A DNA stretch of 64,000 bases. Source: UBA5314 sp040217815. GTDB taxonomy: Bacteria > Bacillota > Syntrophomonadia > Syntrophomonadales > Syntrophomonadaceae. The notes beneath the pieces are model-generated. The model had not been told where the DNA came from and searched no databases. It saw only the letters and a list, made by a program, of their open reading frames with translations. How positions within the stretch are numbered: position 1 is the stretch's first letter; each line of letters opens with the position of its first letter. Of this stretch, positions 1-9,835 are shown piece after piece. Both the position numbers and the translations under genes were made by a program. Location of the stretch: NCBI GenBank assembly GCA_040217815.1, contig JBEHWI010000013.1, positions 29,759 to 93,758 of the forward strand, read 5' to 3'.

Positions 1-2
1 AT

Positions 3-647
3 TGGGCGTTTAGCAAATCCGAAGATATTTACGCGTACTACAAGTCCAGTTCTCCCATCCGTGCAGACCGATTAATCGGTGTATTCACCTATAGAGTCGG
101 CAACCGTTCGCAGGAGATCTACCGGGAAGAAATCCAGGCCAAAGGTAAAACTTGTTTTTGGTTTGAACTGCCCGGGGAAAAACTGGAACTCCCGCAATAC
201 CTAGGGGAAGGAAACGGGGAGTGGTTCCACCACGTCTATACGATCGATGGTCTTGAGGTAAGCTCAACCTTCTTTGACGTCGTCCCTGCCGGCAAGCAAT
301 GGTTTATGTATTTATGGGGAATTAAAATGAATTCAGGGCAATACTGGCTTGATTACGATATATCAAACTACTTCAATCCTGACTCCGGGGAGTATGTTAT
401 ACCTAGTGGGACACTGCAGGGTATTGACTGTAAGGCTATAACCCTAACAACTGCGCAAATAACGCGGGCCAAATTCGAAATGCGCTGTATTAACCGCGAC
501 ACTGGCTCCACTATGTACAATATGCAAAGCGAGCCCTTTGGCGATTTTGACGCCCCCCTGTCCCCGATTCCCGGGCGCTATGAGTATGCCCTTTATGCCG
601 ACGGGGTTTATCAAAATTCGGTTTTCTTAACGGTTGCTGATGTCTAA
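3..647 (+). CDS. Hypothetical protein, 5' end outside the window
   Basis: The reading frame is open from the first complete codon at position 3 to the TAA at 645-647, with no stop, so this is the last 214 residues of a longer protein. An internal Met at 306 could be mistaken for the start, but no good ribosome binding site precedes it and the upstream codons look like real protein. The visible part is rich in aromatic residues and beta-prone stretches, and it has no Cys pair, membrane segment or motif I recognise. It may be the extracytoplasmic half of a membrane-anchored protein like its neighbours, but that is a guess. It converges with the next gene, leaving about 20 bases between the stops. 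It is the only plus-strand gene in the first 24 kb. Confidence 0.7.
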   Translation, partial: WAFSKSEDIYAYYKSSSPIRADRLIGVFTYRVGNRSQEIYREEIQAKGKTCFWFELPGEKLELPQYLGEGNGEWFHHVYTIDGLEVSSTFFDVVPAGKQWFMYLWGIKMNSGQYWLDYDISNYFNPDSGEYVIPSGTLQGIDCKAITLTTAQITRAKFEMRCINRDTGSTMYNMQSEPFGDFDAPLSPIPGRYEYALYADGVYQNSVFLTVADV

Positions 648-668
648 AACGTTTGTCTGGCCTATTTA

Positions 669-1259
669 TTATAAATAGAATATCACCCACTTGCCATTTT
701 CCTTATGCAAAGTAACCGTACAAAAACATTCGTTATTTTGATCATATACGTTAACCTCAGCTCTGCTTGATGACTTGCTTATCGATTTGCATTTGGTGGG
801 ACGGTGGCGAATTTTGTGATCAGTAGATAAATCGGTCATAGCACCAATGGCAAGTGCGCCGAGAGCTTCCGCTTCGTCTTTGTCAGAGCATACTAAAGTC
901 AATGCTGTCAAATCTTTTCGATATGCAGCCTGCATAAAGGCCATGGTCACGTCTTCGGGACTACTTGGTGTAGTAGTGGACGAAACCGCTGTAGTAAATG
1001 AAGAAATCAAAGATGAATTGTTGTCCGCAGAGTCTTTATCCCTGGTCAGGAAGACCAGCAGCAAGAGAACACACAGCACACTTACGACGGTAATTATTAC
1101 CGTTTTGTTCTCCTTCCCTGAAGCGGTTTTGTTTAAGGTTGCGTCAAGTCGAGCCGGGGGGGCCGCGTTTTCAGGTCCTTCACTTGAAGAATGTCCGCAA
1201 TTGTTGCAAAACCTGTCTTCATCAGGCATTTGCTGCCCGCACTGCCTGCAGAACATCAT
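669..1259 (-). CDS. Zinc-ribbon membrane protein with DUF4878-like C-terminal domain
   Basis: A 196-residue protein. Residues 1-25 form a zinc ribbon (Cys4, Cys7, Cys18, Cys21), residues about 53-71 a membrane helix, and about 75-105 a Ser/Thr-rich linker. The last 90 residues resemble the small NTF2-like DUF4878 fold: a region of the form PEDVTMAFMQAAYRKDL, then strands ending in KENGKWVIFYL. Topology should place the ribbon inside and the C-terminal domain outside the cell. Two adjacent ATG codons follow a GGAGAGAGG ribosome binding site, and the second is equally plausible. It is the last gene of the minus-strand zinc-ribbon array. The large plus-strand frame across it is a shadow. The domain name comes from motif resemblance only, and the ligand is unknown. 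Confidence 0.8.
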   Translation of the reverse strand: MMFCRQCGQQMPDEDRFCNNCGHSSSEGPENAAPPARLDATLNKTASGKENKTVIITVVSVLCVLLLLVFLTRDKDSADNNSSLISSFTTAVSSTTTPSSPEDVTMAFMQAAYRKDLTALTLVCSDKDEAEALGALAIGAMTDLSTDHKIRHRPTKCKSISKSSSRAEVNVYDQNNECFCTVTLHKENGKWVIFYL

Positions 1260-1437
1260 CCTCTCTCCTCTCCTGGTTGAAAACTTACTATTTGTTAGTA
1301 TAAAAAATTACTTCAACTTTACTTCCCGGTTTTCGAGCCAAAATTCCATCCCCAAACATAGACCCGTTCCATCTGCCGATTTGCTCCTGTTAGTAACCTC
1401 GTCACCCTCACACATACGGAGTTTTTGCAACAACATA

Positions 1438-3264
1438 CTAGTTTAATTTAGTCAATACCTTACCATTATCATCAACGACGCATTTTTGATCATATGAACC
1501 ATAATTAGGTGGTCCATAGTACTCATGCTTCGACACTATAATATTACCTTTGTATTCTCCTTCATTGATAACTTTAATTAGGTAACCATAAGTAATTTTT
1601 TTTACAATCTTATCTTTAATATTAACCACATATGTATTATCACTGCTTACAATACCGTTTGATCCACTAAAATATACTTTTGTCCCATCAAGAGAAAACT
1701 GAGGATTATCAAGGTATTCTTGCTTAAAATTATTTACAAGTAACTCTTTATGGCCATCTGAATACTTTACCCATAATTCCTTATTTCCTTTTACTTCTAA
1801 GCTAATAGGTCGACTCGCCTCAGCCTGGGGTTGACCGCTTTTTATCTGCGGTTCAGATAGAGCATTACTACCACTCCCACTGGTTGGTTGATTTGAGCCT
1901 TCCGGTTTGACCGATCCGCTATTGCCCAAAACAATCAACGATTTTTCTTTTAATTCTTCCTTGACTTTGGCAACCGGCTTCCAGTTGTAAAGTAGAGCCT
2001 GGGCGGTGTAGACTTTGACACTGGCGTCAGTACTGTTTACGGCCTGTAATATTGCAATAGCATCCAGGTTGGTAGGATTCGCCTTAAGTGCTTTGAGGGC
2101 ATATTCTTTGGCTTTTTCCTTGTCACCAGCTTCCAGATAGTATCTTCCCAGGTCGCTAAAGAGCCAGTCGTTCAGCTTTTCTTTAGTCAACTGTTTTACC
2201 AGGGCTTCGGCTCCCGGTTTGTCACCCTGTTTTAACATGGCTATGGCAGCCAGTATCCGGGCTTTTTGATTGCCGTTTTGTAGATTGAGTTTTTCTTGAA
2301 AGATGGTAATGGCCTTGGAGTAGTCTTCGGAAGCATAATAGCCGTAGAATTGCAGCATTGCGGCATGCTGTTTATCTGTAATAAGTGAAGCTTTGGACTG
2401 CAGAGCACTCCAATTGCCTTTATATAAATCAGTCAGAATCAGGTAGGCTTCCTGTTGATTTATTTCCAGAGTAAGAGATTTTAACAGATTATTGAATGAG
2501 TCATCTGTTTTATTATTTTGTTTGAGATATAAAGCCAGCGTATTATAGGCTCGGTATTCGGTGGGGTTGTTCTCAACTGCTTTGCGCAGCATCGCTTCCG
2601 CTTTGGCATTGTCGCCCTTCTGCTGGTAAACTATGGCCAGTCCAAAGTAGGCTTCAAGGCAGGATGAGTTGCCGTTGTTTATTTCCTGAAAAGCCTGTTC
2701 CGCTTTATCCATCTGTCCCTGGTCCATGTACATGCCGGCTAAACCGATTTGTAGGGTCGGCTTTTTCTCCGCTGCTACCGCGGCCAGACCTCTGTCGTAG
2801 GTAGACTGGGCTTCATCATATTTCCCTTGTATGGTATAAACCCTGGCTAAACCTTGATAGGCCTTTACTTCTTTGGGAGCTATCTTGATGGCATCATTGA
2901 AGGCCAGGATGGCTTTCTCGTAGTCGTTTTCACTCAAATATTTAACTGCCAGCTCCAGTTTGGCCTGCACGCGGGCTTCGGTTCCAAAGCTGTTCCATCC
3001 CCAAAAGCCGCCCAGAATTAACACCACGGCCAGGATGGAACCTATAATTACTTTGGTCTTCTTTCCTATCCCCGGCGGTTTGGTTTGAATGGGTGTTGCA
3101 GTCTTTGTTTCATTGGGAGATTCCATCGCTTTAAAGGATTGCTCTTCAGAACCCGACTCTGCAATAATACTCTCCTCCTCGTTTGAAGCCCCAATATTAT
3201 TCCCGCACGAATTACAAAACCTGGCGTCGTCTTTCAGCTCCTGCCCGCATTTTCCGCAGTACAT
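1438..3264 (-). CDS. Zinc-ribbon, membrane-anchored TPR protein
   Basis: A 608-residue member of the paralogous TPR array. It has a zinc ribbon (Cys3, Cys6, Cys17, Cys20), an acidic linker, a membrane helix at about 71-90, then tandem TPR helices from about 100 to 430. The first repeat carries the family hallmark AVKYLSENDYEKAILAF. The TPR block ends in the conserved LLYNWKPVAKVKEEL linker, and a Ser/Gly/Pro-rich spacer leads to a C-terminal region of about 120 residues. That region contains a short beta-rich stretch resembling one or two propeller-like repeats (SLDGTKVYFSGSNG) and is not shared with the other paralogues. The ribosome binding site is GGGGAGG plus AGGGAGAG before ATG. The likely role is an extracytoplasmic protein-interaction scaffold. 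The binding partner cannot be told from sequence. Confidence 0.85.
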   Translation of the reverse strand: MYCGKCGQELKDDARFCNSCGNNIGASNEEESIIAESGSEEQSFKAMESPNETKTATPIQTKPPGIGKKTKVIIGSILAVVLILGGFWGWNSFGTEARVQAKLELAVKYLSENDYEKAILAFNDAIKIAPKEVKAYQGLARVYTIQGKYDEAQSTYDRGLAAVAAEKKPTLQIGLAGMYMDQGQMDKAEQAFQEINNGNSSCLEAYFGLAIVYQQKGDNAKAEAMLRKAVENNPTEYRAYNTLALYLKQNNKTDDSFNNLLKSLTLEINQQEAYLILTDLYKGNWSALQSKASLITDKQHAAMLQFYGYYASEDYSKAITIFQEKLNLQNGNQKARILAAIAMLKQGDKPGAEALVKQLTKEKLNDWLFSDLGRYYLEAGDKEKAKEYALKALKANPTNLDAIAILQAVNSTDASVKVYTAQALLYNWKPVAKVKEELKEKSLIVLGNSGSVKPEGSNQPTSGSGSNALSEPQIKSGQPQAEASRPISLEVKGNKELWVKYSDGHKELLVNNFKQEYLDNPQFSLDGTKVYFSGSNGIVSSDNTYVVNIKDKIVKKITYGYLIKVINEGEYKGNIIVSKHEYYGPPNYGSYDQKCVVDDNGKVLTKLN

Positions 3265-3306
3265 ACTCTCCCTTTACCTCCCCGCTTTAGTCCAAGATTC
3301 GCATAC

Positions 3307-6300
3307 TCATTTCAACATCTGGTCATAAACATACTTTGAAATTTGTGCTGAAGCTTCCTCAAGTTCCGCTTGTTTTCCATTGCAGCTCAGTATCGTCATG
3401 ATATATTTCTTGCTTCCGCTTCCAATGTAAGCAGTTTCATTATATTTAGTCGAAGTCATGGCGTTGTGGTGCAGGGCAAAAATGCCGTCCGGCAAGTACT
3501 TCAATATGCCGACTTTTTTAGTCTCATCTACGATTTTGAAATTGTCGTTCATGTAGGCGCTGCCGAGCGGCAGCGCATCTGAGTAAAGCAGTTCCAGCAT
3601 GGCCTCAACATTTTCACAGGTGGTCAAATTTTCAACACTGGTTTCTTCTTCTTGCAGAGCATGTTTTATGGAGGTCTCGCCGCATCCATATTTTTGCGCT
3701 ATACTGTTTACTTTGTCTATCCCAATGTAATTGAGAAGCGTATTGGTGCAATTATTATCACTATAATTGAGCATGGTTTTTAGAAGTTCACCGATGGTAT
3801 ACAGCCGTCCTTCGTTTTCAGCAGTGATTTTGACTCTTCCCCCGACTGTATAATGGAATGGTATTTGGGTATTTAGACTTATGCTTCCATCCTTTATCAT
3901 ATCGGCTATAGCCAGGGTTATAGGAATATTTATTAATGCCGAGGCCGGCATTTGCTTATTATATTGTCCGGCCTTATACTGTTCCCCATTGGACAGGTCT
4001 TTGATAACTACGCTGTAATCGCCGCTGGCGACATTGCTTTTAATGATTTGTTCAATTTGAGCGGTGTCAAAAGCAGCCAATCGGGGTTTTACCACCTCGG
4101 AGGTATAATCCTTATTCGACATCCCGGCATATTCATTGCCGTACACAGCCAACTGAATATTTCTCCAGAGACTGCCGGATGCAATATTGCTGGTTTCATA
4201 TGTAACTAGATACTGCTTCTTTTGCTCCTTGAAGATGCTCCGATAAATACTCTCCAAATCAGCCGCCGTCGGAGTGCTGACATAGTAGCCCCCGGTTTGG
4301 CTGGCTATGTCTTTTAAAATACTGGTTTGTACATCGTTGCCTATTCCAATCGTATAAATCGGTATCCCGGTCTTTTTGGCCAGATCGATGACGTCTTGTT
4401 TGGTCTTGGTTCCCTTGTTGCTCTGCCCATCGGTAAATACAATTACGCATTTAGCGCCTTGCTTCTGACTGGTCCGCACCAGCGATGTATACATTGCATC
4501 GTACAAGGCGGTTTGTCCACTGGTATAGAGCTGAGATATGGCACTGAGAAGACCGCTCGTATTATTAGTAAAATCGGATTTGGTTCTGACATAGCTGTTG
4601 AACTCAAGAATTCCCAGTTCATCGGCTCCGTTTACAATAGTTATGAAATTCTTGGCCGCCTGTTTGGCATTTTCCAGCTTGGAGTGTTCGCTCATGCTGG
4701 CGCTGGTGTCCATGACCAGATCAATAGACAAGGCTGAACTTTGTTCTACCTTATCCACTGTTTTTGCTTTCTGGGATATATATTTTTCGGTTCCCAGCAA
4801 TTTTTCCCGGATTATGAAGTAATCCAGGGGTAGATTGTCAATAGATTCATTGTTGTAATCAAGAACGGAAACATACAGCTTCATCAAAGGAAACTGCTGA
4901 TTGTCTATCTGATTGATTTTAACTTTTACATTGGCCGACCTGGCAATTTTATTGATTATCTCGTCAATATTGCGCAGATTACCGGAAAGCGGCAGCCCCA
5001 TGGCCTGCATTTCTGATACCAGCACCCCAAACGGCTTCCAGTTGAACACCAGGGCTCCGGCTGTATAAACTTTGGCTTCCGCATTATCAGAACTTATTCT
5101 CTGCAGCAATACGATTGCTTCCAGGTTTGTACAGTTGGCTTTTAAGGCTTGCAGGGCATATTGCCTTGCTTTGTCTTTATCTCCGGCTTCCAGGTAATAT
5201 CTGGCCAGGTCGCTCAGCAGCCAATCATTCAACTTGTCCTTGTTCAACTGATTTATTATCTTCCTGGCCGATGCTTCATCACCTGATTTGCATAGGGCAA
5301 TGGCGGCAAGTATTCTAGCCTTGTAATTGCCCGTTTGTTGAGCTATTTTGCTTTCATAAATGCTTGCTGCTTTTTGATAGTCCTGGGCGGCAAAATAGCT
5401 GTAGAATTCCAGCATAGCCGCCACCGGCTGGTTGTTTATACCTGAACATTTGCTCCTCAGGCCGGACCAGCGGTCTTTGTACATTTCATTCAGAACCGTG
5501 TAAGCCTCCTGCTGGTTCATCTCTAAAGCAAGCGACTGCACAATGTTGTTTAAGGCTTCATCCAATCTGCTGTTCTGCTGTAGGAACAAAGCCAGCATAT
5601 TGTAGGCTCTGTATTCCTGGGGATTGTTCTCAATGGCCTTGCGCAGGGCGGCCTCGGCTTTCCCAAGGTCGCCTTTCTGCTGATACACTATGGCCAGGCC
5701 CCAGTACGCTTCAATGCAGTTTTTACTGCTGTCGACGAGCTCCTGAAACGCCTGCTCTGCCTTATCCAGCTGGCCCTGATCAATATACATGCCGGCCAGG
5801 CCAATCTGCAGGGTTTGTTTCTTTTCCGCCGCTACCGCCGACAGACCTTTGTCATAAATTGCTTTGGCATCATCGTATTTACCCTGCAGCGTATAGGTTC
5901 TGGCCAAACCCTGGTAGGCTTTGACTTCTTTGGGATCAATGGTAATCGCGTCATTGAAAGCCAGAACCGCTTTTTCATAATCGTTCTCACTAAGGTATTT
6001 AACCGCCAGGTCCAGCTTTTTCTGCACCCGGGCTTCAGTCCCGTAATTCTGCCAGCCCCAGACGCCGCCCGCCACCAGCAAAATAGCCAGCAAAGAGCCT
6101 ACTAAGATTTTAGTTTGCAGTGCGCTAAGCAGCTTTTTCTTTGTGGGAAGTTGCGTATCTGAGGGAGTCAAAGCACTGGGAATTATATTATCGTAATCAT
6201 CAAAATTGGCAGGTGAGTCCGTAGTTTTGGATTCGTTGGGGATTGGCGGCTCCTGACCATCGGAAAAGTTGTTGTTATCAGCAGCCAGGTTCAATGTGAG

Positions 6301-6423
6301 GGCGGTTTCCACTCCTTCGTTTGCTGCTACCGGTTCGGCAGGCGTTGGAACGCCGGCTCCACACCCTCCGCAGAACCGGTCGTTGTCCTCCAACTGTTTT
6401 CCGCACTTGCCGCAGAATTTCAT
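3307..6423 (-). CDS. Zinc-ribbon TPR protein with vWA and inactive class A beta-lactamase-like domains
   Basis: A 1038-residue protein, the largest of the array. It starts at the ATG at 6423, eight bases after GGGAGG; an in-frame codon 15 bases upstream lacks a site. Order: zinc ribbon (residues 1-25), acidic linker, membrane helix at about 106-124, TPR block to about 470, vWA domain, and a class A beta-lactamase-like domain from about 779 to the end. The vWA MIDAS motif is intact (DTSAS, then a Thr and FTDGQ). In the last domain the SDN motif is present (888-890), but the SxxK site aligns with Ala829-x-x-Asn832 and the KTG position reads Asn-Ala-Met (987-989). It is therefore predicted to be catalytically dead and probably a binding module. 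The fold assignment rests on spacing and motifs. Confidence 0.85.
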   Translation of the reverse strand: MKFCGKCGKQLEDNDRFCGGCGAGVPTPAEPVAANEGVETALTLNLAADNNNFSDGQEPPIPNESKTTDSPANFDDYDNIIPSALTPSDTQLPTKKKLLSALQTKILVGSLLAILLVAGGVWGWQNYGTEARVQKKLDLAVKYLSENDYEKAVLAFNDAITIDPKEVKAYQGLARTYTLQGKYDDAKAIYDKGLSAVAAEKKQTLQIGLAGMYIDQGQLDKAEQAFQELVDSSKNCIEAYWGLAIVYQQKGDLGKAEAALRKAIENNPQEYRAYNMLALFLQQNSRLDEALNNIVQSLALEMNQQEAYTVLNEMYKDRWSGLRSKCSGINNQPVAAMLEFYSYFAAQDYQKAASIYESKIAQQTGNYKARILAAIALCKSGDEASARKIINQLNKDKLNDWLLSDLARYYLEAGDKDKARQYALQALKANCTNLEAIVLLQRISSDNAEAKVYTAGALVFNWKPFGVLVSEMQAMGLPLSGNLRNIDEIINKIARSANVKVKINQIDNQQFPLMKLYVSVLDYNNESIDNLPLDYFIIREKLLGTEKYISQKAKTVDKVEQSSALSIDLVMDTSASMSEHSKLENAKQAAKNFITIVNGADELGILEFNSYVRTKSDFTNNTSGLLSAISQLYTSGQTALYDAMYTSLVRTSQKQGAKCVIVFTDGQSNKGTKTKQDVIDLAKKTGIPIYTIGIGNDVQTSILKDIASQTGGYYVSTPTAADLESIYRSIFKEQKKQYLVTYETSNIASGSLWRNIQLAVYGNEYAGMSNKDYTSEVVKPRLAAFDTAQIEQIIKSNVASGDYSVVIKDLSNGEQYKAGQYNKQMPASALINIPITLAIADMIKDGSISLNTQIPFHYTVGGRVKITAENEGRLYTIGELLKTMLNYSDNNCTNTLLNYIGIDKVNSIAQKYGCGETSIKHALQEEETSVENLTTCENVEAMLELLYSDALPLGSAYMNDNFKIVDETKKVGILKYLPDGIFALHHNAMTSTKYNETAYIGSGSKKYIMTILSCNGKQAELEEASAQISKYVYDQMLK

Positions 6424-6607
6424 AACTATGCCTCCCATTGCATCTCCACATATTCCCCTTTTTTTACACTATTATTAGAATATATCAATCCATTTTCTAA
6501 ATAAATGATATTTCCCTGATAATGGCATGATAAATACGGCTGTAAAGAACCCGTAAGAAACCGGAGCTTGTGGAAGACTAAACCAACGCATTTTTATAGC
6601 TCTATGT

Positions 6608-7837
6608 TTATGACAAATTTTCCTTGCCGCTTCCATCGATGTGGATTCTGGTAAGGCTTCCCGAGTCCTTAGCCATGTTTATATAATAAATCCAATCTCC
6701 GACTATATTAATCATTCCGGCCTGTTCACTATTTACTTTTTCTTGTGCGGTGCCGTCTAAACGCATACGATATACTCCAGTATCAGCTAAGTTGCGTTCA
6801 TTTGTATTACAGTAATAAATCCAACCGTCAGACGGATTTAAAAATACTACCAACTCTGCATCACACAGTTTTTCTTGAACTTTACTTTCAATATTTGTAC
6901 GATATATCCCCCCATAACTGCCAGTATAAAGCCAATCCTCAGCAATGGAAAACTGTGATGGCTGAAGTCCTTCTATTTCGCTTTTGGAACTTCCATCCAG
7001 CCTCATCCGATATAACTTGTTCGGTTTTTCCATTTGACCGATGCTAAAATACACCCATTGGTCAATTATCTGAATTCCCTGATATCCTTGTCCACCACCA
7101 TCCAGCTTATCTAGTACTTGTAGATTGTTTCCATCCAACGCAGCTCTACAGAGAGTATAGGTTACTGAAGAAGGATTGCTAACGAAATAAATCCAGTCCT
7201 TATATGTCAATAGAAGTGATACTCGATTGGTTCCGTCTATCATCTTGAGGTTTTTCCCGTCAGTATCTATCCGATACAGAGGTCCATTGTTCGCCCGTTT
7301 AAAAAACACCCAGTTGTCAGCAACATTAATTCCATGAATCCAGCCAAAACTAGGGTCGTTGAAAATTAGTTGCTGACTGCCTCCGTCCATATTACACCGA
7401 TATAGTTTTCCATTCGTAGTTCCGTAATAAATCCAGTCCCCTTTTTGACAGGCTATCCCCCAATTGTTTAAATTGCCAATGGTGTTGCCAAAGCTGCTTT
7501 CAACCTTGGCCGGAGCCGGCTGGCCGGCCGCCTGATTAGCGACCTCGGAGGTGCCGGTTGGCAGCGCGGCATTATTGGGTTTGCCGACTTGTTTGCTATA
7601 ATAGCTCCAACCCCATACGCTTCCTCCAATTAGAGTCAAAATGAGAACGATCAGCGTAGAAATCTTTACTTTGCTGCCTGCACCGGCCTTCTTCTTCACC
7701 TGCCGAGCATCGGGAGCTGAAGGAGCCTGATTCCCGGCACTCCTTACAATCTCTAAAGCGTCGTTTACCGCTCCACAACTCCCACAAAATTGCGCCTCAT
7801 TATTCATCGGACTCCCGCATTTACCGCAGTACTTCAT
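6608..7837 (-). CDS. Zinc-ribbon membrane protein with DUF5050-like beta-propeller repeats
   Basis: A 409-residue protein. It has a zinc ribbon (Cys4, Cys7, Cys18, Cys21), a basic linker, a membrane helix at about 58-76, then an extracytoplasmic domain of repeats of about 40-45 residues. Repeat units have the form WIYYGTTNGKLYRCNMDGGS or DWIYYINM..LTRIHIDGSG, typical of the DUF5050 or LRP1-type six-bladed beta-propeller family. I count about seven repeats. AGGAGG lies just before the ATG. It has no TPR block, so it shares only the N-terminal ribbon-anchor arrangement with its neighbours. The likely role is ligand or surface binding, with no enzymatic motif seen. Confidence 0.85.
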   Translation of the reverse strand: MKYCGKCGSPMNNEAQFCGSCGAVNDALEIVRSAGNQAPSAPDARQVKKKAGAGSKVKISTLIVLILTLIGGSVWGWSYYSKQVGKPNNAALPTGTSEVANQAAGQPAPAKVESSFGNTIGNLNNWGIACQKGDWIYYGTTNGKLYRCNMDGGSQQLIFNDPSFGWIHGINVADNWVFFKRANNGPLYRIDTDGKNLKMIDGTNRVSLLLTYKDWIYFVSNPSSVTYTLCRAALDGNNLQVLDKLDGGGQGYQGIQIIDQWVYFSIGQMEKPNKLYRMRLDGSSKSEIEGLQPSQFSIAEDWLYTGSYGGIYRTNIESKVQEKLCDAELVVFLNPSDGWIYYCNTNERNLADTGVYRMRLDGTAQEKVNSEQAGMINIVGDWIYYINMAKDSGSLTRIHIDGSGKENLS

Positions 7838-7880
7838 TACACCGTCCTCCTAGACATCTTATCTATTTCTTCGCCCCTAA

Positions 7881-9767
7881 TTATCGTGGCACAATACCCG
7901 AAAGCTGTTCCGTGTAGGTCTTTCCACCGGAGTCCCAAACTTTCTTGACCAGGCCCATATTTTTTACCAGCCACAAATCTTCTTCCTTGGGAGTATGCCC
8001 GTTAAATTCGTCTGTTCCACTCAGATGGACATGCGCAGCAGGAGTAGGTTTGCCCAGAACACTGATTTCTTCCATACCAACAAAGGTGTAACTTTCCTTA
8101 TAGTAGACCCGTTCACCGGGTTCACTTTTCGCGTATTCGTCTTTAATTGTATAGGTATTGGACCAGGTTCCTCCGGGGCTAACCGGCACCAACACTCTCC
8201 TACTACCAATTCCTACTGCAAATTTAGACCCGGCCTCTTCAATTTTGGTCCAATATACGGTACCATCTTTTACTTCGTAAGCCTGGTCAAAAGACTCAGC
8301 TCCTACATAGTAATCATTAATCCAGTACTTGCCATCAGCCGTTTTTCTCCACCTAAACTCTCTTTTGCCATCCCATAAATACATCTTACTGATATCGGGA
8401 ATCCAGTAGTCTGGTGTTAATTTTATTTCCTCTTTTTTCTCCGCCATTGCAGTCTGTACAGGCTGACCTGCGGTCTGTAATTCTTCCTTAACCTTAGCAA
8501 CCGGCTTCCAGTTGAATAGCAGGGCATGGGCGGCGTATATCTTGGTATCCGCATCGCTGGCGTTCAATCTCTGCAGCAGAGCAATCGTGTCCAGATTGGT
8601 GGGATTGGCTTGCAGGGCCTTTATGGCATATTCCTTGGCTTTGTCATTATTTTTGATGGCTTGATAATAGGAAGCAACGTCGCTTAACAGCCATTCATTC
8701 AGCTGCTCTTTAGTCAATTGGGTTATTATAGCCTCAGCGCCGGTGTTGTCGCCCAACCTGGCCATGGCAATTGCGGCCAGAACCCGGGCCTTCTTATTTT
8801 TGTTTTGTTGGACAAGCTTTTCTTTGTAGATGTCGACAGCCTTCTGATTGTCTCCGGATGCGTAATAGCTGTAGAGTTGCAGCATAGCGGCCAGCTGCTG
8901 ATCGGAAACCGAGGTGAGTTTTGATTGCAGATCGTTCCAGCGGCCTTTGTAGATATCACTTAAGACCAGATAGGCTTCTTCCTGGTTCATTTCCAGGGAG
9001 ATAGATTTCATCAAATTGCTAAGAGCATCAGCCGACTTACCGTTTTGCTTCAAGAAAAGCGCCAGGGTATTGTAGCCCCGGAATTCGTTGGGGTTGTTTT
9101 CAATCGCTTTTCGCAGTATGGCTTCAGCTTTCGCATTATCGCCTTTCTGCTGGTATACCATGGCCAATCCCCAATAGCCCTCAAGACAGCCTTTATTGCT
9201 GCTATTCAGCTCCTGAAAGGCCTGTTCAGCTTTTTCAAGCTGCCCCTGGTCTATGTACATTCCCCCCAAGCCCAACTGTAGGGTTGACTTTTTCTCCTGT
9301 GCTACTGATGTTAACCCTTTATCATAGGTGGATTTCGCGTTGTCATAGTCCCCTTTGATGGTATATACCCTGGCCAGTCCCTGATAGGCCTTAACCTCTT
9401 TGGGGTCTATTTTTATAGCGTCATTAAAGGCCAAAATGGCTTTTTCATAGTCGTTTTCACTCAGGTACTTGACTGCCAAATCCAATTTATCCTGCACGCG
9501 GGATTCGGCCCCAAGCTTCTGCCATCCCAGAGAGCCTCCTACTACCAGCAATATAGCGAGGAGTGTTCCTATGATGATCTTTTTCTTGCCCGATCCTGAA
9601 CGAGTCATTGAAACAGGGACTCCTGGATTGGCTGAGTTTTCAAGCGATAAATGGTTGAATGCATGGCCGCTTGTACCTTCTTCTTCACCGACTCCCATAC
9701 CTTTTCCACAGCTATCACAGAACACCGCGTTGCCAGGCACTTCTCTCCCGCATTTATCGCAATACAT
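7881..9767 (-). CDS. Zinc-ribbon, membrane-anchored TPR protein with AAHL-type C-terminal domain
   Basis: 628 residues from the ATG at 9767, which follows GGGGG by eight bases. An upstream in-frame start would add 20 residues crossing a hairpin and is unlikely. Cys3, Cys6, Cys17 and Cys20 form the ribbon, and the membrane helix is at about 63-82. TPRs run from about 92 to 430 and end in LLFNWKPVAKVKEEL. The C-terminal 170 residues carry a domain shared with three other proteins here (17827-19779, 19839-20603, 30843-32642). It begins with PDYWIPDISKMY and contains FVGMEEISVLGKPTPAAHVH and DLWLVKNMGLVKKV. I do not recognise a named family for this domain. It is probably a beta-rich extracytoplasmic domain. 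Confidence 0.85.
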   Translation of the reverse strand: MYCDKCGREVPGNAVFCDSCGKGMGVGEEEGTSGHAFNHLSLENSANPGVPVSMTRSGSGKKKIIIGTLLAILLVVGGSLGWQKLGAESRVQDKLDLAVKYLSENDYEKAILAFNDAIKIDPKEVKAYQGLARVYTIKGDYDNAKSTYDKGLTSVAQEKKSTLQLGLGGMYIDQGQLEKAEQAFQELNSSNKGCLEGYWGLAMVYQQKGDNAKAEAILRKAIENNPNEFRGYNTLALFLKQNGKSADALSNLMKSISLEMNQEEAYLVLSDIYKGRWNDLQSKLTSVSDQQLAAMLQLYSYYASGDNQKAVDIYKEKLVQQNKNKKARVLAAIAMARLGDNTGAEAIITQLTKEQLNEWLLSDVASYYQAIKNNDKAKEYAIKALQANPTNLDTIALLQRLNASDADTKIYAAHALLFNWKPVAKVKEELQTAGQPVQTAMAEKKEEIKLTPDYWIPDISKMYLWDGKREFRWRKTADGKYWINDYYVGAESFDQAYEVKDGTVYWTKIEEAGSKFAVGIGSRRVLVPVSPGGTWSNTYTIKDEYAKSEPGERVYYKESYTFVGMEEISVLGKPTPAAHVHLSGTDEFNGHTPKEEDLWLVKNMGLVKKVWDSGGKTYTEQLSGIVPR

Positions 9768-9801
9768 CACTGCTTCCCCCCTTGCTAACGCAATATCCAA
9801 G

Positions 9802-9824
9802 AAGCCCGGAGCTAACCCGGGCTT
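9802..9824 (-). repeat. Perfect 8-bp inverted repeat (intergenic hairpin)
   Basis: AAGCCCGG at 9802-9809 pairs with CCGGGCTT at 9817-9824 around a 7-base loop. It lies between the stop at 9836 and the start at 9767, both on the minus strand. No T-run follows on either strand, so it is not a standard intrinsic terminator. It may be an RNA processing or stability element between the two genes. Confidence 0.6.
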
Positions 9825-9835
9825 CACCGATAAAC

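Noticed and set aside
847..1446. Plus-strand open frame of 199 codons
   Set aside because: It lies opposite the zinc-ribbon gene at 669-1259, reads as its antisense with Ser/Leu-rich composition, and has no ribosome binding site.
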